Source of the DNA: Gammaproteobacteria bacterium
GTDB taxonomy: Bacteria > Pseudomonadota > Gammaproteobacteria > GCA-2400775
Length of the DNA stretch: 56,086 nucleotides
Assembly: GCA_015492075.1 (NCBI GenBank)
Contig: WGFU01000004.1
Coordinates: 1 to 56,086 of the forward strand
Direction of reading: 5' to 3'
The notes under the pieces are model-generated. The model was given only the letters and a program-made list of their open reading frames with translations, searched no databases and was not told the DNA's origin. Numbering within the stretch: position 1 is the first letter of the stretch; each line of letters starts with the position of its first letter. The position numbers were made by a program, and so were the translations under genes. Positions 47,225 to 55,939 of this stretch are shown here, one piece after another.

Positions 47225-48439
47225 ATGTCGAAACTCGTTAGCCCTCATGGCGCAGATCAACTCAAAACGCTTTTGTTGGAAGGCGCCGAACGCGATGCCG
47301 AATTGACGCGTGCCGCCAGCCTGCCGCAGGTGCTGATCAGCTCGCGCGAGGTGGGTGACTTGATCATGCTCGGTATCGGTGGCTTTACTCCGCTGGAAGG
47401 CTTTATGGGTCACGACGACTGGCAAGGGGTCTGTAACCACTACAGCCTGGCCAACGGCTTGTTTTGGCCCATACCGATTACTCTCTCAACCGACCAGGCC
47501 AGCGCCGACAGCATTAACTGCGGCGACGAAATCGCCCTCGTCGACAGCGAAAACCAGTCCATCATGGCCACTATGAAGGTCACTGAGAAATACCGTATCG
47601 ACAAAACACATGAGTGTCAGACCGTATATAAGACTACGGACACCAACCACCCTGGCGTCAAAATGGTCATGGAGCAAGGTGAAGTCAATCTCGCCGGGCC
47701 GGTCAAGGTCTTGTCACAAGGCGATTTTCCAACAGCCTTTAGTGACTATATGACCCCGACAGAAACCCGAGCCTTGTTCAAAGACAAAGGCTGGAGCAGT
47801 GTCGTGGCCTTCCAGACACGCAACCCGATGCATCGCTCGCACGAGTATTTAGTAAAAGTCGCCATCGAAACCTGCGATGGCGTCATGATTCACTCACTGC
47901 TCGGCAAGCTCAAGCCCGGTGATATCCCTGCCGATGTCCGTTCCAATGCCATTGGCACATTAATAGAGAATTACTTCGTCGATGACACGGTGGTGCAGTC
48001 GGGTTATCCGCTCGACATGCGCTATGCCGGCCCACGTGAAGCCTTGTTACACGCGCTGTTTCGCCAAAACTATGGTTGTTCACATTTGATTGTCGGCCGC
48101 GATCATGCCGGTGTCGGTGATTATTACGGTCCATTTGATGCGCACCACATCTTTGACGAAATCCCTGAAGACGCATTGCAAACGCAGGCGCTGAAACTGG
48201 ACTGGACCTTCTGGTGTTATAAATGCGGCGGCATGGCATCGATGCGCACCTGCCCTCATAGCGGCGCAGACCGCCTGCTTTTATCTGGTAGCAAATTACG
48301 CAAGATGTTATCCGAAGGAGATACTGTACCCGCAGAGTTTAGTCGCCCCGAGGTACTAAAAATTCTGCGCGAATATTACCGCAGCATTAAAGAAGAAGAC
48401 AAAGTCGAAGTAAAACTCAGTGGTCACTCAGCACGCTGA
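47225..48439 (+). CDS. sat: ATP sulfurylase (sulfate adenylyltransferase), single-subunit type
   Basis: A 404-residue enzyme linking ATP and sulfate with adenylyl-sulfate and PPi. The active-site motifs are [11 protein letters not shown] and [13 protein letters not shown] zinc-type cluster CYKCGG...CPHSG lies near residues 335-350. This is the homomeric Sat of sulfur oxidisers, sulfate reducers and some assimilators, unlike enterobacterial CysDN. An AAGGAG ribosome site lies 11 bases before the ATG, and a strong hairpin follows. The direction of the reaction cannot be told from sequence. Confidence 0.95.
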   Translation: MSKLVSPHGADQLKTLLLEGAERDAELTRAASLPQVLISSREVGDLIMLGIGGFTPLEGFMGHDDWQGVCNHYSLANGLFWPIPITLSTDQASADSINCGDEIALVDSENQSIMATMKVTEKYRIDKTHECQTVYKTTDTNHPGVKMVMEQGEVNLAGPVKVLSQGDFPTAFSDYMTPTETRALFKDKGWSSVVAFQTRNPMHRSHEYLVKVAIETCDGVMIHSLLGKLKPGDIPADVRSNAIGTLIENYFVDDTVVQSGYPLDMRYAGPREALLHALFRQNYGCSHLIVGRDHAGVGDYYGPFDAHHIFDEIPEDALQTQALKLDWTFWCYKCGGMASMRTCPHSGADRLLLSGSKLRKMLSEGDTVPAEFSRPEVLKILREYYRSIKEEDKVEVKLSGHSAR

Positions 48440-48462
48440 TCTGTTTAGTTAGAGCTGGAAAC

Positions 48463-48505
48463 AAAAAAGGCGTCCCCCGCATTCATCATCGGGGACACCT
48501 TTTTT
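48463..48505. terminator. Bidirectional terminator between sat and the 92-residue gene
   Basis: Arms AAAAAAGGCGTCCCC and GGGGACACCTTTTTT pair at 14 of 15 positions around a 13-base loop. The A/T runs make it work on both strands. It serves the convergent sat and small membrane protein genes. Confidence 0.9.
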
Positions 48506-48538
48506 ATTGGGCCTGACCGACAAAGGGCCTTATGAACT

Positions 48539-48817
48539 CTAGCCCTTATTATTGCCCGCGCCTGTCGCCATGCTCACCGCAGTAAAGAGCAAGGCAACCG
48601 CGATGCCGACAAAGACAAATTTCAAGGCAAACATGTCATCGGTCTCTTTATAGAGATACTCATCTTTCATCAGCTTGGATGCGTCTTCAGCAGACACCTG
48701 CTTCACCGCGCCACTGCTGGTAACCAGTACATTCGCGTCAGCACTCGCAACACTCATAAAACTGCCCGCTGCCAATAGCATAACAAGCAATAAAGGTAAC
48801 ATTTTTACAATTTTCAT
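48539..48817 (-). CDS. Small exported membrane protein of unknown function
   Basis: A 92-residue protein with an N-terminal signal or anchor (LLLVMLLAAGSFMSVASA), a short charged middle (SAEDASKLMKDEYLYKE) and a C-terminal membrane helix (FVFVGIAVALLFTAVSM). A GAGGTAAAG ribosome site supports the start. It converges on sat. I do not recognise the family. Confidence 0.7.
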   Translation of the reverse strand: MKIVKMLPLLLVMLLAAGSFMSVASADANVLVTSSGAVKQVSAEDASKLMKDEYLYKETDDMFALKFVFVGIAVALLFTAVSMATGAGNNKG

Positions 48818-48986
48818 TCGCTTTACCTCAACTCCCTAATCAGATGTGCCCACGCACACTCAGCCATGTCGCCTAGTGGCGAAAACGATCTAGAATACTC
48901 TTGTCCGGGCGAGAAAGGGAGCTTTAAACAAATATTTTTATATCCCCAGCAACCATTTTGGCTGACAGAATTTTGACCTCGGCCAA

Positions 48987-49002
48987 CTACTATATCTTGT
49001 AC
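48987..49002. promoter_or_regulatory. NrdR-like sequence far upstream of nrdJ
   Basis: CTACTATATCTTGTAC matches the NrdR consensus in the core (ACTATATcTTGT), but has no partner at 31-32 bp and lies over 200 bp from the gene. It may be a chance match. Confidence 0.3.
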
Positions 49003-49007
49003 ACAAC

Positions 49008-49016
49008 TTATACACA
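49008..49016 (+). promoter_or_regulatory. DnaA box upstream of nrdJ
   Basis: TTATACACA fits the DnaA consensus TTWTNCACA fully. nrdAB of E. coli is DnaA-regulated, so a site before a ribonucleotide reductase operon is meaningful, though one 9-mer can occur by chance. Confidence 0.4.
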
Positions 49017-49033
49017 GATTACCCCTTTTCAAG

Positions 49034-49076
49034 TCATTGATTTTGTTGTAATTTTTATAACTCATTGATTTTATTG
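49034..49076. repeat. Two 15-bp direct repeats upstream of nrdJ
   Basis: TCATTGATTTTGTTG (49034-49048) and TCATTGATTTTATTG (49062-49076) are 28 bp apart start to start and differ at one base. They could be tandem sites for a regulator. Confidence 0.5.
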
Positions 49077-49139
49077 AATTAATTTATTTTCTCTCAGCTG
49101 TTGACGCCACTATAGGACGAGCGTAGTCTTGGCAGCTCA

Positions 49140-49155
49140 CCACAACATGTTGTGG
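49140..49155. promoter_or_regulatory. NrdR-type palindrome at the nrdJ promoter
   Basis: It is the core of a perfect 18-bp palindrome, ACCACAACATGTTGTGGT (49139-49156), and matches the NrdR consensus at about 12 of 16 positions. It overlaps a possible -35 (TTGTGG 49150-49155) with a -10-like TAGTAT 16 bp on. A second box at the canonical distance is poor (9 of 16 at 49107-49122, spacing 33). Confidence 0.6.
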
Positions 49156-49210
49156 TTTCTCTATTCTTCTGTAGTATAAAAATAACCTTAAAACCATAAG
49201 GGGAGCACTT

Positions 49211-51367
49211 GTGAGCGAGCGAGCACAACTCAAAGTTGTAGACAATACGAATAAGGATATCCCGATGCAGGACGCTTCGTTGGACATTTGGGATAAAAAA
49301 TACCGCCTTAAGACGCGTACCGGTGAAAATCTTGATGCCAATATAGACGGTACCTACCAACGTGTCGCACGCGCCCTGGCCAATGTCGAAATCAGCGATG
49401 AAAAACGCGCTGAATGGTATGAAAACTTTGTTTGGGCCTTACGTCATGGCGCCATTCCGGCTGGCCGCATTATGTCCAACGCCGGCGCGCTGGCCCACAA
49501 ACCTGCCACCTCCACGATCAACTGCACCGTCTCCGGCACCATTGAAGATTCCATGAACGGCATCCTCGGCATGGTGCATGAAGCAGGCCTGACCCTGAAA
49601 GCCGGCTGCGGTATTGGTTACGAGTTTTCCACCTTGCGACCCAAAGGGGCTTATGTCACCGGCGCCGGCGCCTACACCTCTGGGCCACTTTCTTTTATGG
49701 ATATCTACGACAAGATGTGTTTTACCGTCTCCTCTGCTGGCGGCAGACGGGGTGCCCAAATGGGGACTTTTGATGTTGGGCACCCCGATGTGCTGGATTT
49801 TATCCGCGCCAAACGCGAAGATGGTCGCCTGCGCCAGTTCAATTTGTCCTTATTGATTACCGATGATTTTATGCAAGCCGTCATCGATGACAAAGACTGG
49901 CAACTGGCCTTCCCGCTCACCCGTGAAGAGGTGCAGGCAGACGCTATCGACCTCGATGACAACAATAATATTGTCTGGCGCGAATGGCCAGGACACGGCA
50001 GCTATGCCTGTAATGCAGCCGGGCTGGTCGCCTGCAAAATCTATAAAACACTTCCCGCTCGTCGCCTGTGGGATGCCATCATGGCATCAACCTATGATTT
50101 TGCCGAACCTGGCTTTGTGCTGATCGACAACGTCAACGAACTGAACAACAACTGGTTTTGTGAAAACATTCGCGCCACCAACCCTTGTGGCGAACAACCG
50201 CTTCCGCCCTACGGCTCGTGTTTGCTTGGCTCGATCAATCTGACCAAGTTTGTTCGCAAGCCGTTTACCGAAGAGGCCTATTTCGACTGGGACGAATATA
50301 AAGCCGTGGTCGCTATCTTCACGCGCATGCTCGACAACGTTGTTGAAATCAATGGCCTGCCGCTGGAAAAGCAACGCCACGAGATTACCAGTAAACGTCG
50401 CCACGGCATGGGCTATCTCGGCCTTGGTTCCACCATGACCATGCTACGTATGAAGTACGGTGCTGATGACTCATTGCAGTTTGCCGAACGCATTACGCGA
50501 GAACTCGCCCTCACGGGCTGGGAAGCCGCCCTGGAACTCGCGCGCGAAAAAGGCCCGGCTCCCATCTTGCAAAAAGACTTTGTTGTTAACGAAACCATGT
50601 TACGTAAACGCCCTGAGATGGCAAAAGACGGCTGGCAAGTCGGCGATGTCATTAAAGGCAAAGTACTGCACGCCAAATACAGCCACTATATGCAACGTAT
50701 TGCCGAAGTGGCTCCCGAATTGGTAGAACAGCTGGCAGAAGTGGGTGCCCGCTTTACCCACCATAGTTCAATAGCACCTACCGGGACGATTTCCTTGTCA
50801 CTGGCTAACAATGCCAGCAACGGCATTGAGCCCAGCTTTGCCCACCATTATTCACGCAACATCATTCGCGAAGGCAAAAAGAGCAAAGAAAAAGTCGACG
50901 TCTATTCTTATGAATTATTGGCCTACCGCGAATTGGTTAACCAAAAAGCGATGCCGGATTCTGACAAGGAAGATGAAAAGCTGCCTGACTATTTCATCGC
51001 CGCCGACGACATCAAGCCCAAGCAACATGTCGACGTCCAGGCCGCTGCCCAGTACTGGATCGATTCATCCATATCCAAGACGGCGAACGTGCCCACCGAT
51101 TTCCCTTATGATGATTTTAAAAACATCTACTTATACGCCTATGAAAGGGGCCTTAAAGGTTGCACCACCTTCCGCTTCAACCCTGAAGCCTTCCAGGGTG
51201 TTTTAGTCAAAGAGCAGGATCTTGAAAACACCCTTTATACCTTCAAATTAGAAGACGGTAGTGAAGTCAGCGTTAAAGGTAATGAAGAGATCGACTACGA
51301 CGGCGAAATACACTCCGCCGCCAATCTCTATGACGCCCTTAAAGAAGGTTACTACGGCAAATTCTAG
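49211..51367 (+). CDS. nrdJ: Adenosylcobalamin-dependent (class II) ribonucleotide reductase, large part
   Basis: A 718-residue class II reductase (NrdJa-type) that makes its radical from adenosylcobalamin and needs no oxygen. The active-site motif NPCGEQPLPPYGSC and the first redox cysteine in STINCTVSG are clear, with the hallmark SSAGGRRGAQMGT. It ends in a tail with no C-terminal cysteine pair; that function lies in the next gene. The start is GTG at 49211 with an AAGGGGAG ribosome site. It is preceded by an NrdR-type box and no riboswitch, opposite to nrdAB. Confidence 0.95.
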   Translation: MSERAQLKVVDNTNKDIPMQDASLDIWDKKYRLKTRTGENLDANIDGTYQRVARALANVEISDEKRAEWYENFVWALRHGAIPAGRIMSNAGALAHKPATSTINCTVSGTIEDSMNGILGMVHEAGLTLKAGCGIGYEFSTLRPKGAYVTGAGAYTSGPLSFMDIYDKMCFTVSSAGGRRGAQMGTFDVGHPDVLDFIRAKREDGRLRQFNLSLLITDDFMQAVIDDKDWQLAFPLTREEVQADAIDLDDNNNIVWREWPGHGSYACNAAGLVACKIYKTLPARRLWDAIMASTYDFAEPGFVLIDNVNELNNNWFCENIRATNPCGEQPLPPYGSCLLGSINLTKFVRKPFTEEAYFDWDEYKAVVAIFTRMLDNVVEINGLPLEKQRHEITSKRRHGMGYLGLGSTMTMLRMKYGADDSLQFAERITRELALTGWEAALELAREKGPAPILQKDFVVNETMLRKRPEMAKDGWQVGDVIKGKVLHAKYSHYMQRIAEVAPELVEQLAEVGARFTHHSSIAPTGTISLSLANNASNGIEPSFAHHYSRNIIREGKKSKEKVDVYSYELLAYRELVNQKAMPDSDKEDEKLPDYFIAADDIKPKQHVDVQAAAQYWIDSSISKTANVPTDFPYDDFKNIYLYAYERGLKGCTTFRFNPEAFQGVLVKEQDLENTLYTFKLEDGSEVSVKGNEEIDYDGEIHSAANLYDALKEGYYGKF

Positions 51368-51391
51368 CTTCGAGTACTCAGGAACAAAATC

Positions 51392-52144
51392 ATGACGACA
51401 AAAATAGACAAGAAAATTATCGGCTACAGCGTCGCCGATAAATCAGAAGACAAACCCACTGCCAACCTTGACACGACGGCGCCAGCCTTACAGACCGCAG
51501 CGAACACCAGCGCGCCTATTGCAGCAGAAGAAATATCTACCTCTAATGTCATTCACATGCATGAAAAGGTTGAGCGGCCCGATGTGTTGATTGGCTCTAC
51601 CTACAAAATCAAAACCCCGCTGTCCGATCACGCCCTTTATGTGACCGTCAATGACATTATTCTCAACCAGGGTACAGAGCATGAACTGCGACGCCCCTTT
51701 GAGATATTCATTAATTCAAAAAACATGGATCACTTTCAATGGATCGTTGCCCTCACTCGCATTATGTCCGCCGTATTCCGCAAAGGAGGCGATGTCACAT
51801 TTTTGGTCGAGGAACTGCACTCGGTGTTTGATCCACGTGGCGGCTACTTTAAGAAAGGCGGCAAGTTCGTTCCCTCACTGGTTGCCGAACTCGGTAATGT
51901 TATCGAAGAACATTTAATCAGCATCGGCATGCTTAAAAGCAAAGAACTCGATGAACACCAACAAAAGCATGTCGAAGAAAAGCGTGAGCAATACAATGCC
52001 ATGCACAAAAAGGTGGATGGCAACATAGAATCCGGCGACTTCCCGGAAGGCGCGCAGCTCTGTATGAAATGCCATACACAGGCCATGATCATCATGGACG
52101 GCTGCCTGACCTGTTTAAACTGTGGTGAGTCGAAGTGTGGGTAG
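51392..52144 (+). CDS. Class II ribonucleotide reductase C-terminal partner (NrdJb-like)
   Basis: A 250-residue protein corresponding to the C-terminal part of one-piece class II reductases. After a variable region comes the TSCPD-like domain (EIFINSKNMDHFQW...SVFDPRGGYF), then an insertion and a C-terminal zinc ribbon with cysteine pairs CMKC and CLNCGESKCG, which supplies the redox cysteines missing from the upstream protein. The split matches the NrdJa/NrdJb arrangement of Pseudomonas. It is 24 bp after nrdJ with an AGGAAC ribosome site. Confidence 0.9.
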   Translation: MTTKIDKKIIGYSVADKSEDKPTANLDTTAPALQTAANTSAPIAAEEISTSNVIHMHEKVERPDVLIGSTYKIKTPLSDHALYVTVNDIILNQGTEHELRRPFEIFINSKNMDHFQWIVALTRIMSAVFRKGGDVTFLVEELHSVFDPRGGYFKKGGKFVPSLVAELGNVIEEHLISIGMLKSKELDEHQQKHVEEKREQYNAMHKKVDGNIESGDFPEGAQLCMKCHTQAMIIMDGCLTCLNCGESKCG

Positions 52145-52165
52145 CAATATCAAAGGAACTGGCTA

Positions 52166-52438
52166 ATGGAAGATATCGGCATTCGAAATTATTATGAACG
52201 CTATGTCATGGATGAAATTAATCATACACTACGTTCTAGCGGAAGAATTACAGAAAAACATATGGCACTCGATATCGCTTGCCTTGCACTCAATCAATTG
52301 CCGCCGAAATATGTCCGCCACGATATCGACGCAACTTTTTATATGTCACCAGAAGATCGGGGTGATATTGAAAGTAAAGTCGCAGCAGCAGTCGCTGGTG
52401 CTTATCAGAAAGTCATTGCCAACCCCGGCAGAGCCTAG
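52166..52438 (+). CDS. ComFB family protein
   Basis: A 90-residue helical protein of the late competence ComFB family: IRNYYERYVMDEI near the start and IACLALNQLPPKYVRHD in the middle, the most conserved stretch. The two cysteines usual in some members are reduced to one. ComFB proteins of cyanobacteria have been reported to bind cyclic di-GMP; whether this one does is unknown. It lies 21 bp downstream of the nrdJ pair and is probably cotranscribed. Confidence 0.75.
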   Translation: MEDIGIRNYYERYVMDEINHTLRSSGRITEKHMALDIACLALNQLPPKYVRHDIDATFYMSPEDRGDIESKVAAAVAGAYQKVIANPGRA

Positions 52439-52517
52439 CGGGCACAAAAGCATGCTACCAAGAATGATAGGCTAGGTCTCCATTTGCACACGCAATAAAA
52501 CTGAGGTGTAGATTGTT

Positions 52518-52555
52518 GTGACAAACAATTAAAGATAACTATTCTTATTTGTCAC
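52518..52555. repeat. Inverted repeat between comFB and the next ORF
   Basis: Perfect 8-bp arms GTGACAAA and TTTGTCAC enclose 22 bases. A CTTTATTTGGCG direct duplication follows at about 52560-52585. It may be a terminator-like or regulatory hairpin. Confidence 0.35.
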
Positions 52556-52696
52556 CGACCCCTTTATTTGGCGCTTTATTTGGCGGAACTCACTCATTTT
52601 ATTCGCTCAAACAGTTCTCGCTCACTTCGCGTATATCGATTTCTATCTTAGCTGCTAAGAAGGTCGCCACTTGATAAAAATTTAGGAGGCATGAAA

Positions 52697-52954
52697 ATGA
52701 AAGACCCACCCAAACACGCAATAAAAATTTCGGACAAACACAACCTCATTACCGGTTGCAATATAAAAGGCTACCAGCAAGCTATAAATTTTACCAAGGA
52801 AACGGAATGTAATCATGTTGAAGATACAAATATCTATCGGTCAGCTGATGAAAATCATACAAAATGGCATCAGAAACCAACAGTGAAAATTTTCACACAA
52901 ATAGCGTTACTGTTGATCGTAGCTGGTATTGTCTACTGGCTTGGTTGGAACTAA
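52697..52954 (+). CDS. Small hypothetical protein with C-terminal membrane helix
   Basis: An 85-residue protein: a polar N-terminal part with two cysteines and several histidines, then a membrane helix (IFTQIALLLIVAGIVYWLGW). The second ATG is 7 bases after AGGAGG and is preferred to the first at 52691. The strong ribosome site supports it as real. Unknown family. Confidence 0.6.
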   Translation: MKDPPKHAIKISDKHNLITGCNIKGYQQAINFTKETECNHVEDTNIYRSADENHTKWHQKPTVKIFTQIALLLIVAGIVYWLGWN

Positions 52955-53017
52955 TATGCGCAAACAATGGCTACATCGAGAAAAGAGGCCAGAGTACTTG
53001 ATTCCCAGCTCGCGTAG

Positions 53018-53044
53018 GGCGCAATAACTGTAAGGCATTGCGCC
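53018..53044. repeat. Perfect hairpin GGCGCAAT/ATTGCGCC
   Basis: 8-bp arms flank an 11-base loop, 64 bp after the small membrane-protein gene. It may terminate that transcript, though no T-run follows. A GGGTCAG direct duplication and a GGGTCAGATACAAATTTTT segment, of the kind often seen around REP-associated transposases, follow at about 53081-53125; no transposase is present. The rest of 52955-53227 shows no gene. Confidence 0.4.
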
Positions 53045-53227
53045 GTATCAAATATTCAAAATAACGCATAGAGTGTTTGGGTCAGTAATTAGAAGTAATT
53101 AGGGTCAGATACAAATTTTTGTCCTCCCGCTCACCTGTAAATCTCCCCTAAAATAGGGCCATGAATAACTAACGCGTAAGATACAAGATCCCTTTAATGA
53201 TCCGGGCACTGGCCCCTCATAAATAAG

Positions 53228-53262
53228 GCGCCGGGCCAAGGCAACCACGCCTGACCCGGCGC
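53228..53262. terminator. Hairpin after the peroxidase gene
   Basis: Perfect 8-bp arms GCGCCGGG and CCCGGCGC around 19 bases, with a nested GGC/GCC pair, 9 bp past the peroxidase stop. The minus-strand side ends CTTATTT and the plus-strand side ACTTTTCTTT. Confidence 0.6.
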
Positions 53263-53270
53263 ACTTTTCT

Positions 53271-54836
53271 TTAGCGACTCCCCTTCACATTAAAGACATT
53301 GGCTGCAAGCCGGGAGATTCTGGTGTTACGAATGATCACGTCTGAAAGACAGGTTCTTGATATCTCCCGCCTCACTTTTGCCGGCAATGCCGGATCGTTC
53401 TCGTACCAGAAGCGGTCGCCGTCGCGCAAACGCTCGAACTGACGCTTGAGTACGGTACCAATAAAAGGCCCGACGTTAGCGCCGCGCACGTGGTCTTCAG
53501 CAAGGCCACCTACCCAGGGGTCGATGCTGTTGACATCGCCGTAGACGCTTTCCAGCCGCTTGGCGACGCTGGCATTCTTGGTGATATCCTTGAACGTATA
53601 GACGGGCGGTAAACCGTAGCCCTGGCGGCTGGTATTATAATCCGGCAAACCATGGTCACGGCCGCGCTGGATATTGAGCGAAGCCAGGTCGTGCAATATG
53701 CCGTTTTCCGGCGGCGCAAACAGCAGGTTACGCACGGCATCGACGACCTGCACGTCGATCTCTTGCATGCGATTGCCTGCGGCACCCACCAAAAAGTCAT
53801 CAATACCTATACGGACGACCTGGGCAGGCTTGAAAAACGCATCCGCCAGCGGGATCGTCTTCTGTGACTTTCCTCTCGGGCCCAGGTGCAGAATCTCGGA
53901 CAACATGGTGTGACCCACGCGGTAGCAAGCAGTAGAAAAGGTATTGTCAATCGAGGCTTCTACCATGGTGTTATAACCGTGATATGGCGCAATGGATATA
54001 GCGGTTTTGCGTCCGAGCAAAGTAGGTAAGAACTCATTGAAGGTAATCGCCTGGTGCAGGCCACCGACAATCTTGCGTGCCATTTGATAGATTGTCTCGT
54101 CACTGACCTCTTTTAAATTATATTTTTTCGGATTTTTTTTGATTTCTCTACATAGCCGGTTGTGTTCACGCACAAACAAGGTATGCATACAGATCAGCAC
54201 TGAGTTTTCATTGGCGCGGATATCACCACCTGCGAAAAACTCGTCTGCCGGCGTATCGCCAAAAGTGGCGTTTGGCAGCCCCATGGTATTAAACGGCAGC
54301 AGATCACCTTTCGGCTTCTTCGTGGTTCTCAACTTGCCGTCCTCTAAAGTACGCAGCACATGGGCGCGGCATTCGTCGGAGCCATAGACGTTACTGCCAT
54401 CTATATAAGTGGAAATCTGGTTGATCTGTTGGCGTGGGTTATTGACTCCAGTACCAGTTGTCGGATCAAAGATGGAGCGGATAAACGGCACGCAGCCGCC
54501 CTTGGGTAGGCTCGGATCACCTTTGGCGACTGGAATATTCTCAACTTCACCGGTGACGCCCTCAGTCAGATCTATCTCGTGATCGAGATACTGACCCCAC
54601 GCCCAGACCATGTCTGACAGGCCATTAGCGCTTGGCGTGTCCTTTATCTGATCAATAATCGTATTGCTGACGAGTCGCGGATTTGGATTTTTTCTACCAC
54701 GTCTTGCCAGAGTCGAGATGCCATCACCGTAAGCAGGCAATACGCCGCGGCGCAATTGTGTGCCGGCCTGACCCCAGTCAGGAAAGTTCAGATTGTTATT
54801 ACTGCCATCAAATGTGCGGTTTTCAGAATCACTCAT
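53271..54836 (-). CDS. Animal-type haem peroxidase (peroxidasin/myeloperoxidase superfamily)
   Basis: A 521-residue, single-domain peroxidase. Catalytic landmarks of the animal superfamily are all present: distal WGQYLDHEID (Gln, Asp, His), the calcium site YIDGSNVYGS, the VREHNRL Arg/Glu motif, and the proximal histidine in YRVGHTML. It oxidises halides or organics with hydrogen peroxide in known members. No signal peptide or membrane segment is visible from the chosen start (MSDSENRTFDG), so export would need another route. The ATG at 54836 is 7 bases after AAGGA; ATGs at 54842 and 54893 are alternatives. It is a single gene with its own hairpin. Confidence 0.9.
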   Translation of the reverse strand: MSDSENRTFDGSNNNLNFPDWGQAGTQLRRGVLPAYGDGISTLARRGRKNPNPRLVSNTIIDQIKDTPSANGLSDMVWAWGQYLDHEIDLTEGVTGEVENIPVAKGDPSLPKGGCVPFIRSIFDPTTGTGVNNPRQQINQISTYIDGSNVYGSDECRAHVLRTLEDGKLRTTKKPKGDLLPFNTMGLPNATFGDTPADEFFAGGDIRANENSVLICMHTLFVREHNRLCREIKKNPKKYNLKEVSDETIYQMARKIVGGLHQAITFNEFLPTLLGRKTAISIAPYHGYNTMVEASIDNTFSTACYRVGHTMLSEILHLGPRGKSQKTIPLADAFFKPAQVVRIGIDDFLVGAAGNRMQEIDVQVVDAVRNLLFAPPENGILHDLASLNIQRGRDHGLPDYNTSRQGYGLPPVYTFKDITKNASVAKRLESVYGDVNSIDPWVGGLAEDHVRGANVGPFIGTVLKRQFERLRDGDRFWYENDPALPAKVRREISRTCLSDVIIRNTRISRLAANVFNVKGSR

Positions 54837-54842
54837 ACTCAT

Positions 54843-55726
54843 ATCCTTATGTAAATAAGTTAAAAGGCCGTTTCTCGCCGAAACGAAATTCACTTATCGG
54901 TATGTTGGAGCCATTCTTAAATATTTTTCCTGTAGATTAAAGAATGGGTTAATAACGAAGCGACGACCCGCATGGCGACCACCCAGACGCTTAAGAAAAA
55001 TTTGTGGATGTTCTACCAAAAACAATAAAACAGCCCTGCTCTTCAAGAGTCGATCGCCTCAATCATATTTTCGTGCTTTTGTATCATGCTATCATTTTCC
55101 TTCGTTACCGCTTCATCTTTAACTGCAACTGTCGCTTCCAGGACTCAAATGCCTATATCCTATGTAGCAAAACCCAGCATGATAATTTGGTTTACCACCA
55201 TCCAACAATGCGACCATCATAGAACGCTCCAAGCCTGGCTATTTTTGTTCGTAATTAGGATCAGTAGCCCTGCCTAAAAGACCCGCCTTTATCGGCGTAA
55301 TCACCTAGCTCTACCCCGCTCAATAGAACTCCACCCCGTGTCACACAAACCCAATACGACTTATAGTAAACCGGCTCTGCCTCACCCAAGCTAAACAAGC
55401 ATTAATACCTGTGATACCGGCTTTAACTTCACTTTCTTGCAAACGTAAGGATTCACCGAATCTCCAGTGTGACGAGCAACAACGCCTTGCTGCAATGAGT
55501 CGTCACATAACATACCTGGCTTACTCTCGCTATGGACGGCGGCAATACCATCAAAGCCTTCACTAAATTCGACAACATCGGCATTCAACATATTCGCGCG
55601 CAACTGAAGTAGTTTTGTTCTACGGAATGAGCCGTTATGTAAATCGACCAGTATACTTTTACGCCAATATTGATCCATATCGAATCTCGCTTACGCAAGC
55701 CTGGAGAACTCGGTCTTCAATCACGT
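54843..55726. other. Region of degraded sequence without an assignable gene
   Basis: Two minus-strand open stretches (55391-55678, 95 codons, beginning MDQYWRKSILVDLHNGS; and about 55275-55390, with EPVYYKSYWVCVTRGG) lie downstream of the decayed protease. Neither has a ribosome site or recognised family, and each ends abruptly. They may be remnants of one gene. The part from 54843 to 55270 shows nothing. Confidence 0.4.
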
Positions 55727-55939
55727 TTATTGGCACCGAGCCTGAGTCAAAAATGTCACTTCCAGATCAACAACGGCAATACTCGCCAGAAAACGTCGTC
55801 CTAGTAATGCTGGATAAATAAACTCAGAACGAGTAGCGAGCATAAATCGGACCCAACACTCACCATCCCGCTTGAGCAATTCTAGATTATCCGCCATGGA
55901 TGGATGAGATTTTGGTACCGCTATTAAGCTTAGCTTTAA
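55727..55939 (-). pseudogene. Decayed retropepsin-like zinc-dependent protease gene fragment
   Basis: Read on the minus strand from the insertion sequence edge: LKAKLNSGTKISSIHG, then a frameshift near 55895, then NLELLKRDGECWVRF, then after a deletion YPALLGRRFL and a stop at 55727. This is the pattern of the RimB-like retropepsin family (KIDTGAKTSSLHA ... RDG..WVRF ... FP.LLGRRFL). The catalytic Asp is Asn here, about 50 residues are missing between WVRF and LLGRRFL, and the 5' part is cut off by the insertion sequence. It is not functional. Confidence 0.6.

Noticed and set aside
48823-49065. 80-codon minus-strand ORF upstream of the small membrane protein
   Set aside because: No ribosome site or family, and it covers the nrdJ regulatory blocks. 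It is probably a chance open frame.
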